Both the position numbers and the translations under genes were made by a program. A stretch of 5,670 nt of DNA, taken from NCBI GenBank assembly GCA_027056615.1, contig JALUKJ010000029.1:1-5670 (forward strand), given 5' to 3'. The notes under the pieces were generated by a model, which searched no databases, was not told where the DNA came from, and was given only the letters and a program-made list of their open reading frames with translations. Positions 1-5,069 of this stretch are shown here, piece by piece. Origin of the DNA: Campylobacteraceae bacterium. Lineage in GTDB: Bacteria; Campylobacterota; Campylobacteria; Campylobacterales; Sulfurovaceae. How positions within the stretch are numbered: position 1 is the first letter of the stretch; every line of letters starts with the position of its first letter.

Positions 1-407
1 GTTTTATAACTCTCTAAGTGGAATTATATATATAAGTATCTTAAAAAATGTTAAAATATATTAGATTTTTTTAGAAAATATAAGATTTTCTGTAACAGTT
101 ACCTAACCTTTACCCCAAAAGATAAAAGAGCGACTTAAAGTGCAAGTAGGTATAGTTTAGGAGCTTCATAAAAAAGATGTGTCTGATGGGTATTAAACAA
201 GCTTCACAAAAAGCAGGAATACATAAACGAGTAACATCGCATATTTTTAGACACTCTTACGCTACACATTTACTTCAAAATGGTATAGATTTACGCTCAA
301 TTCAAGAGCTACTTGGTCATAAAAGTGTAGAGACTACGATGATATATACGCATGTAGTAGCAGAGATGAACAAGGGTAGGGTGATTAGTCCTTTGGATTT
401 AGCCTAA
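1..407 (+). pseudogene. Integron-integrase-like tyrosine recombinase, decayed (5' end outside the window)
   Basis: The clean 3' part (frame of 177-407) carries the catalytic core of a tyrosine recombinase: [12 protein letters not shown] (His and Arg), then [16 protein letters not shown] (second His and the nucleophile Tyr). It ends in [10 protein letters not shown]. The [10 protein letters not shown] lead-in and the SPLD tail are typical of integron integrases (IntI) rather than XerC/XerD. Upstream, in a different frame, the sequence still reads like Int[17 protein letters not shown], a stop at 158, then [11 protein letters not shown] up to about 193. Weaker similarity (SGI...LKNVK) reaches back to about position 17. 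Stops lie in that frame at 62, 104 and 158. Near 190 the alignment jumps about 50 codons and one frame, so the segment between the DGYG region and the box-II helix is missing. The catalytic Arg of box I is lost or outside the window. An ATG at 177 could start only a 76-residue fragment, and no good ribosome site precedes it. IntI identity is from remembered family motifs; a Xer-like relative is the alternative. Confidence 0.8.
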
Positions 408-454
408 AACTAAAATAATCTTGTGAAGCTTGACATCAGGGAAAAGCCCACACA

Positions 455-473
455 ATATCACTTATGATATAAT
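455..473 (+). promoter_or_regulatory. Probable promoter (-10) with overlapping inverted repeat upstream of the AAA/nuclease gene
   Basis: TATAAT at 468-473 is a perfect -10 hexamer placed 20 bases before the ATG at 494, so the leader would be very short. An overlapping TATGAT lies at 463-468. No -35 is present at 16-18 bases; a TTGACA at 430-435 is too far away (32 bases). Missing -35 boxes are common in Campylobacterota. The perfect inverted repeat ATATCA-CTTA-TGATAT (455-470) overlaps the -10 and could be an operator, though AT-rich DNA makes such repeats by chance. The gene has no clear Shine-Dalgarno, only an A-rich stretch before its ATG. Confidence 0.45.
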
Positions 474-493
474 TAAAGCAAAAAAGATTAAAA

Positions 494-2182
494 ATGAAAA
501 AGATACCCTATGGCATAAGTGATTTTAAAAGATTAAAAACAGAAAATTTCTACTTTGTCGATAAGACTCAGTATATTGAAAAACTAGAAAACTTCCCCTC
601 TAGTTTTATGATGTTCTTACGCCCAAGACGCTTTGGTAAATCTCTTTTTGTAGCTATCTTAGAAGCCTATTATGACATCTATTTCAAAGAGGATTTTGAG
701 GCTATCTTTAAAGATACCTACATCTTAAACCATAAAACCAAAGAGGCAAGTAGCTATATGGTTTTACGGTTTGATTTTAGCATAGTAGATATTTATGATG
801 TGGAAGAGACTTTCAGATATATATTAAAATTGACATTGAAAAGTTTTGTACGACGATACGATTTAAATATAAAATTTAAAGATGAAAATCCTATCTCTAT
901 GTTTGCAGATATTTTTGACTATGTTAAAGAACATAATATTAACCTCTACATAATGATAGACGAATACGACAATTTCGCAAATAAACTCTTTTTAAATAAC
1001 AAAGAGGATTATTTAAACATAGTCACCAAAAAAACAGCTCCATTTAAACAATTTTTTACCACCCTAAAAGCAGGAGCTACAGGGAACAACGCCCCTATTA
1101 AACGAATGTTTATAACAGGTGTAACACCTATGACAATGTATGATGTAACAAGTGGGTTTAATATTGGAGATAATATCTCTTTGCACCCTACATTTCACAA
1201 TATGGTGGGCTTTAATCAGAGTGAATTAGAGAAGATTTTAGAAGACTATAACATAAGAGATAAAGTCTCAGTTGAGATGTTAAAAGAGTGGTATGACCAC
1301 TATAACTTTAGTGAAGATAGCATTGATAGACTCTACAATACAGATATGATTTTATATTTTGTAAATAAATTTCTACCTTTACATAAAGCACCACGAGAGA
1401 TGATAGATATCAATGTAAGAAGTGACTATTCAAAACTAAGAAGCATTATCTACACCAATAAAAAGCTAAATGGTAACTTTAAAACAATGCAAACCCTTAT
1501 AGGTGGAGAGCATATAACTATTAGTAATTTAGTGCAAGATTTTAGTGCTTTAGATTTAAGCCAAGAGAACAACTTTAAGTCACTTCTTTTTTATCTAGGA
1601 CTTGTAACCATAAAAGATAGAGATTTAGATTTAAACCTAAATATACCAAATGAGACCGTAAAAAGAATAGATATAGAGTTTTTAAAATCGGCTTTAGAGG
1701 TAGAAAAGGTATTTAGTATCAATATAAGTAAACTAGAAGAGGAGTTTAAAAAATTTGCTTTGCAAGGAGAAGTAAATATTTTTGAGTATATAGCTACACA
1801 GATAAAAGAGAACACAGGCATAAGAGACTATATATATAGTGAACAGACCGTTAAATCTATGTATTTAGCCTATCTCTCATTGACTCCTTACTATATAATC
1901 AAAAGTGAAGAGGAGCTAAATAAAGGTTTTGCTGATATTTTGCTAAAGCCTCTTAACCCTTATGTTGAGTATGTGGGCTTAGTAGAGTTTAAATATATAA
2001 AAAGAGAAAAAAATAGACCAACTTCTAAAGCCATAAATACACTTGTAAAAAAAGCCCAAAAACAGTTAGATGACTATGAAGAAGATGAACTTGTAACAGC
2101 GTTTACCTCAAAAGGGTTAAAACTTCAAAAGGTTGTTATTGTCTTTTGTGGGTGGGAGATGGTTTATTGTCAGAAGTATTAA
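494..2182 (+). CDS. AAA-ATPase-like protein with C-terminal PD-(D/E)XK nuclease domain
   Basis: This 562-residue protein has the architecture of the AAA-ATPase-like plus PD-(D/E)XK (DUF1703) family. The N-terminus (IPYGISDFKRLKTENFYFVDKT) is the family's signature opening. A P-loop variant RPRRFGKS lies at residues 43-50, and a Walker B strand YIMIDEYDN has its acidic residues at D156 and E157. The sensor-like segment FITGVTP...SGFNIGDN spans about 206-227, followed by the usual MVGF segment. The C-terminal nuclease core shows D481 (FADILLKP), E498-F-K500 (LVEFKYIK) and a following QLDDY helix, so the catalytic D...ExK set appears intact. Length is usual for the family. The protein is expected to be cytoplasmic and has no signal peptide or membrane segment. 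Its biological role is not established: members occur in many copies in some genomes and often near mobile DNA. It stands alone here, 86 bases downstream of the recombinase relic and in the same direction, with no partner gene. The start at 494 is well supported by the conserved N-terminus. Confidence 0.88.
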   Translation: MKKIPYGISDFKRLKTENFYFVDKTQYIEKLENFPSSFMMFLRPRRFGKSLFVAILEAYYDIYFKEDFEAIFKDTYILNHKTKEASSYMVLRFDFSIVDIYDVEETFRYILKLTLKSFVRRYDLNIKFKDENPISMFADIFDYVKEHNINLYIMIDEYDNFANKLFLNNKEDYLNIVTKKTAPFKQFFTTLKAGATGNNAPIKRMFITGVTPMTMYDVTSGFNIGDNISLHPTFHNMVGFNQSELEKILEDYNIRDKVSVEMLKEWYDHYNFSEDSIDRLYNTDMILYFVNKFLPLHKAPREMIDINVRSDYSKLRSIIYTNKKLNGNFKTMQTLIGGEHITISNLVQDFSALDLSQENNFKSLLFYLGLVTIKDRDLDLNLNIPNETVKRIDIEFLKSALEVEKVFSINISKLEEEFKKFALQGEVNIFEYIATQIKENTGIRDYIYSEQTVKSMYLAYLSLTPYYIIKSEEELNKGFADILLKPLNPYVEYVGLVEFKYIKREKNRPTSKAINTLVKKAQKQLDDYEEDELVTAFTSKGLKLQKVVIVFCGWEMVYCQKY

Positions 2183-2239
2183 AACAAGAAAAAATATAAA
2201 ATGTTACTAAAGTGGCATTTATTTGGAAAATAAATTATC

Positions 2240-2245
2240 TATAAT
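2240..2245 (+). promoter_or_regulatory. -10 box of the lipoprotein gene
   Basis: TATAAT is a perfect -10 hexamer lying 37 bases before the next gene's ATG (2283). There is no recognisable -35 at the usual distance and no TG extension. The predicted transcription start (about 2252) falls inside the palindrome that follows. Confidence 0.45.
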
Positions 2246-2247
2246 CT

Positions 2248-2269
2248 AATTTCAATTTAAATTGAAATT
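2248..2269. repeat. 22-bp perfect palindrome in the lipoprotein promoter/leader
   Basis: The 22 bases are fully self-complementary around a TTTAAA centre (arms AATTTCAATTT / AAATTGAAATT). The palindrome begins two bases after the -10 box and ends just before the AAGGA ribosome site at 2272-2276. There is no T-run after it, so it is not an intrinsic terminator. Its position over the expected transcription start suits a repressor operator, or a hairpin at the mRNA 5' end. It contains only two G:C pairs, so chance origin in AT-rich DNA is less likely than for shorter repeats but not excluded. Confidence 0.5.
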
Positions 2270-2282
2270 GAAAGGATTAAAG

Positions 2283-2657
2283 ATGAAAAAAAGTTTAATT
2301 GTATTGGGAATAATTTTAGCATCAATGAGTGGTTGTACACAACAAGCAAAGCAATCTTCAGTGGCTCCTAAAGTAGCAAAAGAGGATGTTAAAGCTGAAG
2401 TACTTGTTGCTCCTATTGATGAGAAAAAAGCTATAGTTGTAACTAAAGTTAAACCAGAGATAGATGTAGTACATGAGATTAAAAAGCCAAAAGATACACT
2501 GCCTGTTGTAGTTGTTGACCCAGTAGAAGAGGGAACTCCTGTAAAAGCTGTAGATATTTTACCTGCTGATGAAGAGTCTGTACCTGTAGTTGAGAAGATT
2601 GAACCTACAATAGAAGAAATAGATGTTGTACCTTTAGAAGATAATACCTCTAACTAA
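2283..2657 (+). CDS. Small Val/Pro/Glu-rich lipoprotein of unknown function
   Basis: This 124-residue protein has a clear lipoprotein signal: MKK, a hydrophobic stretch (SLIVLGIILAS) and the lipobox MSGC with the acceptor Cys at 18. The mature part is low-complexity, acidic and built mostly of Val, Pro, Glu, Lys and Asp. It repeats short motifs such as VVPL, PVV, DILP and EEI/EEID, with no recognisable fold, enzyme motif or further Cys. It is probably an extended periplasmic tether anchored in a membrane; Gln at +2 after the Cys does not give the Asp inner-membrane retention signal. The ATG at 2283 was chosen because AAGGA (2272-2276) sits 6 bases before it and because translation from there gives a proper signal peptide. 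A TTG at 2262 in frame lies inside the palindrome and would only add seven residues. The gene seems to be monocistronic, with its own -10 and a separate promoter downstream. Confidence 0.75.
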   Translation: MKKSLIVLGIILASMSGCTQQAKQSSVAPKVAKEDVKAEVLVAPIDEKKAIVVTKVKPEIDVVHEIKKPKDTLPVVVVDPVEEGTPVKAVDILPADEESVPVVEKIEPTIEEIDVVPLEDNTSN

Positions 2658-2672
2658 AAATGAAAGAAAAGT

Positions 2673-2681
2673 TGTTATAAT
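2673..2681 (+). promoter_or_regulatory. Extended -10 promoter of the PhyH-family gene
   Basis: TGT followed directly by TATAAT (2676-2681) is a perfect extended -10 element, 30 bases before the ATG at 2712. There is no -35 box, which an extended -10 does not need. It lies in the 54-base gap after the lipoprotein stop, so the oxygenase gene can be transcribed on its own. Confidence 0.6.
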
Positions 2682-2711
2682 AGTAAATTATTAAATAAAA
2701 AAGGTTTACTT

Positions 2712-3488
2712 ATGACACTAACTCCACTTCAACTTCAAGATTTTCAACAAAATGGTTTTTTAATATTATCCAATTTTCTTGAAGTTCAGAGGTGTGAAGC
2801 AATTTTAGATGTAGCAAAAGCCCATCTAAAACATCGCATAGAACCCATAGAGACAGAGTTAGGCTATAATGCAAAGTCATTAGAATATCGTCGTGATATA
2901 ACTGACTACTCTAGTACAAAAAAAGAGAGTCAAGTTCGACGATTACGACAAGTTTATGACCGAGATATTCTATTTAAAGAGTGGATGGAAGATGAGAAGA
3001 TACGTCCTATCTTAAAGCAGGTGCTAGATGATGAGGTGGTAATAACTACGGCACATCATAACTCTATTATGACTAAAATGCCAAGTCTTCATAGCGAAAC
3101 TGCTTGGCATCAAGATAGACGATATTGGTCATATAGTAATGATAATTTAGTAAGTGTTTGGTTAGCTTTGGGTGAAGAGAATTTAGAAAATGGTGTTTTG
3201 GAATTTATTCCTAAAAGTCATACCATGCAGTTTTTAGCTGAACAGTTTGGAGATAAAGAGTATTTTTTAGAAGATAACCCACTAAATGTGTCACTTATAG
3301 AAACAAAAGTAAGTAGTACTTTAAAAGCTGGAGATGTAGTTCTATTTCATTGTAAACTTTTGCATAGAGCAAATAGAAATAGTACTACAAAGCCCAAAAT
3401 ATCGTTTGTTTATACAGTAAAAGGTAAAAGAACAGAGGCTACATATGGGAGTCGTTCAGCACAATATAAAGAGATTTTACTCTCTTAG
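2712..3488 (+). CDS. Phytanoyl-CoA dioxygenase (PhyH)-family non-haem iron oxygenase
   Basis: This 258-residue protein matches the PhyH family of Fe(II)/2-oxoglutarate oxygenases. The N-terminal LQDFQQNGFLILSNFLE is the family's typical opening helix and strand. The iron-binding triad is H133-x-D135 (WHQDRRYW) with the distal H218 (LLHRANRN). The strand VWLALGEENLENGVLEFIPKSH (about 149-170) is the usual core "enG.L...pgSH" segment. The residue 11 after the distal His, where human PHYH and ectoine hydroxylase have the Arg that binds 2-oxoglutarate, is Lys here (K229, in TTKPKIS). The protein is likely cytoplasmic; no signal peptide is seen. Its substrate cannot be read from the sequence: the family hydroxylates or halogenates many small molecules and lipids. 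The start is supported by AAAAAAGG ending at 2704, 7 bases before the ATG. The neighbouring genes give no pathway clue. Confidence 0.85.
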   Translation: MTLTPLQLQDFQQNGFLILSNFLEVQRCEAILDVAKAHLKHRIEPIETELGYNAKSLEYRRDITDYSSTKKESQVRRLRQVYDRDILFKEWMEDEKIRPILKQVLDDEVVITTAHHNSIMTKMPSLHSETAWHQDRRYWSYSNDNLVSVWLALGEENLENGVLEFIPKSHTMQFLAEQFGDKEYFLEDNPLNVSLIETKVSSTLKAGDVVLFHCKLLHRANRNSTTKPKISFVYTVKGKRTEATYGSRSAQYKEILLS

Positions 3489-3490
3489 TC

Positions 3491-3519
3491 TTGACAAATT
3501 AATCTAGTTAGGATATAAA
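3491..3519 (+). promoter_or_regulatory. Consensus-like sigma-70 promoter for trxA
   Basis: TTGACA (3491-3496) and TATAAA (3514-3519) are separated by exactly 17 bases, a near-perfect housekeeping promoter that starts two bases after the oxygenase stop codon. Transcription would begin near 3526 and leave a leader of about 88 bases before trxA. A second, weaker -10 candidate, TACAAT, lies at 3568-3573. A full -35 box is unusual for a Campylobacterota-like genome and suggests high constant expression. Confidence 0.6.
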
Positions 3520-3530
3520 TCGCTTAGTTT

Positions 3531-3551
3531 AGCTTATGTACTACATAAGTT
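3531..3551. repeat. Inverted repeat in the trxA leader
   Basis: CTTATGT (3533-3539) and ACATAAG (3543-3549) are perfect arms around a 3-base loop. Outer A-T and G-U pairs bring the stem to nine pairs. No T-run follows, so it is not an intrinsic terminator for the upstream gene. Counted from the strong promoter it lies at the 5' end of the transcript. Counted from the weaker -10 at 3568 it is centred near -40, an activator-like position. It may be an operator or an mRNA-stabilising 5' hairpin. Confidence 0.4.
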
Positions 3552-3613
3552 ATAAACATAATTAATGTACAATAACGGCATTGATTAAAATTTAAATTTA
3601 AGGAATGAGAAAC

Positions 3614-3931
3614 ATGGCAAAATATGTTGAATTAACACAAGACAACTTCGAGGCAACAGTTAAAGAGGGCGTAACAATGGTAGACTTTTGGGCTCCATGG
3701 TGTGGACCTTGTAGAATGATTGCTCCAGTAGTAGAAGAGTTAGCAGAAGACTTTGATGGTAAAGCTACTATTGCAAAAGTAAATACAGATGAGCAACAAG
3801 AGATTTCTGTAAAATATGGAATCCGTTCTATCCCTGCTATTCTTTTCTTTAAAGATGGTGAGCTTGTAGACCAAATGGTTGGTGCAGCTTCTAAAGATGC
3901 ATTTGCTCAAAAACTAAACGCTCTTGTATAG
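3614..3931 (+). CDS. trxA: Thioredoxin 1
   Basis: This 105-residue cytoplasmic thioredoxin reduces protein disulfides using electrons from thioredoxin reductase, whose gene is the next one downstream. The active site WCGPC has Cys at 30 and 33. The buried Asp is D24 (MVDFWAPWCGPC), and the cis-Pro is P74 (RSIPAILFF). The C-terminal GELVDQMVGA segment is also standard, and length is normal for the family. Two in-frame ATGs exist. The AAGGA at 3600-3604 touches the first (3605), which is too close for initiation, but sits 9 bases before the second (3614). The second also gives the usual MAKYVELT start, so I choose 3614. The gene probably depends on the strong promoter at 3491-3519. It lies upstream of trxB in the same direction, with a hairpin-rich spacer between them. 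Confidence 0.97.
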   Translation: MAKYVELTQDNFEATVKEGVTMVDFWAPWCGPCRMIAPVVEELAEDFDGKATIAKVNTDEQQEISVKYGIRSIPAILFFKDGELVDQMVGAASKDAFAQKLNALV

Positions 3932-3940
3932 TTTTAAACT

Positions 3941-4027
3941 CGTTTCCAAGCTACAGCTTGGGAATGCATATTGGAATAAGAACTATTTTAAAAGTTTATG
4001 CTCCAATAATGTTCGGTGTTACCGAAC
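3941..4027. repeat. Three-hairpin palindromic repeat block between trxA and trxB
   Basis: The spacer between the two genes holds three successive stem-loops. The first pairs TTTCCAAGCT (3943-3952) with AGCTTGGGAA (3955-3964, one G-U pair), starting 10 bases after the trxA stop. The second pairs ATTGGA (3970-3975) with TCCAAT (4002-4007), with inner AACT/AGTT and ATA/TAT pairs. The third is a perfect 7-bp hairpin, GTTCGGT-gtt-ACCGAAC (4011-4027). None has a following T-run. From memory, the first (TTCCAAGC...GCTTGGGAATGCATA) and third (GTTCGGTGTTACCGAACCTACG) resemble dispersed extragenic repeats seen in many copies in other proteobacterial genomes; this was not searched. The block could be a REP/MITE-like insertion, and it may shape processing or partial termination of the trxA-trxB transcript. 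The remaining spacer (4028-4083) is AT-rich, with a weak -10-like TATTAT at 4059-4064. Confidence 0.6.
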
Positions 4028-4096
4028 CTACGTCAAATCTTTATTAAAATCATTACTTTATTATTTTCATAAAAATTTACATCAAGGAATATAACT

Positions 4097-5038
4097 ATGT
4101 TAGATTGTGCAATTATTGGTGGAGGACCAGCAGGTCTTACAGCAGGACTATATGTGACTCGTGGGGGTCTTAAAAATGTTACTATGTTTGAGATGGGTCT
4201 ACCTGGTGGGCAGATTACACAAAGTTCAGAGATAGAGAACTACCCTGGGTTTTTTGAACATGATAAAACAGGTATGGACTTTATGGACACTTGGCAAGAG
4301 CAGTGTTTTCATTTTGGCTTAAAACATGAGATGAAAAAGGTAGAGCGTGTAGCTAAAATAGGTGAGCATTTCACTATTACCCTAGAGGGTGGTGAGAGTG
4401 TTGAGGCTCTAACTGTTATTGTTGCTACAGGTTCAACTCCAAAACGAGCAGGATTTAAAGGTGAAGATGAGTTTTTTGGAAAAGGAGTAAGTACATGTGC
4501 TACTTGTGATGGCTTTTTTTACAAAGATAAACCAGTAACTGTATTAGGTGGAGGAGACACAGCCCTAGAGGAGGCATTTTACCTCTCAAATATCTGTTCA
4601 GATGTATATGTAGTTCATAGAAGAGATGAGTTTAGAGCAGCACCTCCAACACTAGATAGAGTTAAACGAAAAGAGAATATACATCTTATTACAGACTCTG
4701 TTATAGAAGAGGCTTATGGTGGAGTAATGGGTCTTGAAGGTGTTAAGATTAAAAATCTAAAAACAGATGAGATTACCAATATGAAAAATACAGGTCTTTT
4801 TGTCTTTGTAGGTCACAATGTAAGAAATGAAGTACTTAAAGATGAGAATGGTGAGTTTATCTGTAATATGAACGATTGGGGTCAGGTAATAGTTGATTTA
4901 AGCATGAAAACAAATGTAAAAGGGCTATTTTGTGCAGGTGATATGAGAATTCAAGCACCAAAACAGGTAGTCTCAGCAGCAGGAGATGGAGCAGTATCTG
5001 CGTTGCAAGTTATCTCTTATATTCAGGAGTTGGCGTAG
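4097..5038 (+). CDS. trxB: Thioredoxin reductase (NADPH, FAD)
   Basis: This 313-residue low-molecular-weight thioredoxin reductase passes electrons from NADPH through FAD and a redox disulfide to thioredoxin. The FAD-binding N-terminus is [21 protein letters not shown] (about 4-24). PGGQI and ENYPGF are standard. The redox centre is C134-A-T-C137-D138. The NADPH domain has [10 protein letters not shown] and HRRDEFRA, where the HRR arginines recognise the NADPH phosphate. The C-terminal FAD motif is GLFCAGDMR...[13 protein letters not shown]. Length and spacing match the E. coli enzyme, whose CATC lies at 135-138. AAGGA (4084-4088) lies 8 bases before the ATG, which supports the start. The gene follows trxA as in Campylobacter and Helicobacter, but with a 165-base repeat-bearing gap, so it may be read through from trxA or from a weak local promoter. 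An intrinsic terminator starts right after its stop. Confidence 0.96.
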   Translation: MLDCAIIGGGPAGLTAGLYVTRGGLKNVTMFEMGLPGGQITQSSEIENYPGFFEHDKTGMDFMDTWQEQCFHFGLKHEMKKVERVAKIGEHFTITLEGGESVEALTVIVATGSTPKRAGFKGEDEFFGKGVSTCATCDGFFYKDKPVTVLGGGDTALEEAFYLSNICSDVYVVHRRDEFRAAPPTLDRVKRKENIHLITDSVIEEAYGGVMGLEGVKIKNLKTDEITNMKNTGLFVFVGHNVRNEVLKDENGEFICNMNDWGQVIVDLSMKTNVKGLFCAGDMRIQAPKQVVSAAGDGAVSALQVISYIQELA

Positions 5039-5066
5039 GGTGCGATTGCTATCGCACCATCTTTTT
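5039..5066 (+). terminator. Rho-independent terminator of trxB
   Basis: A perfect 8-bp GC-rich stem, GGTGCGAT (5039-5046) with ATCGCACC (5051-5058), has a TGCT loop and is followed by CTTTTTC (5061-5067). It begins on the base after the trxB stop codon. In the opposite direction there is no T-run, so it serves the plus strand; the convergent gene ends just beyond it at 5070. Confidence 0.9.
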
Positions 5067-5069
5067 CAC

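Noticed and set aside
430..435. TTGACA as the -35 of the nuclease gene promoter
   Set aside because: It is 32 bases from the good TATAAT at 468; at 17 bases spacing the hexamer is CAATAT, a poor -10.
408..493. attC or attI site next to the integrase relic
   Set aside because: No paired GTTRRRY/RYYYAAC arms with inner boxes could be found in the gap, and attI would normally lie before the integrase start, outside this window.
1591..1821. Minus-strand open frame of 76 codons inside the ATPase-nuclease gene
   Set aside because: It lies wholly within a well-supported gene, has no family features and no ribosome site; its Ser/Phe/Ile-rich content is typical of an antisense shadow.
2217..2235. 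8-bp AT-only inverted repeat (ATTTATTT / AAATAAAT) as a terminator for the nuclease gene
   Set aside because: It has no G:C pairs in the stem and no T-run after it, so it would be unstable; it is expected by chance in DNA this AT-rich.
2262..2264. TTG as start of the lipoprotein gene
   Set aside because: It lies inside the palindrome and has no ribosome site; the ATG at 2283 has AAGGA 6 bases upstream and gives a normal signal peptide.
3605..3607. First ATG as the start of trxA
   Set aside because: The AAGGA ribosome site directly touches it, leaving no spacing; the ATG at 3614 has 9 bases of spacing and the usual MAK N-terminus.
4011..4027. Hairpin GTTCGGT/ACCGAAC as an integron attC core
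   Set aside because: GTTCGGT does not fit GTTRRRY and there is no second pair of inner arms; a dispersed extragenic repeat is the better reading.
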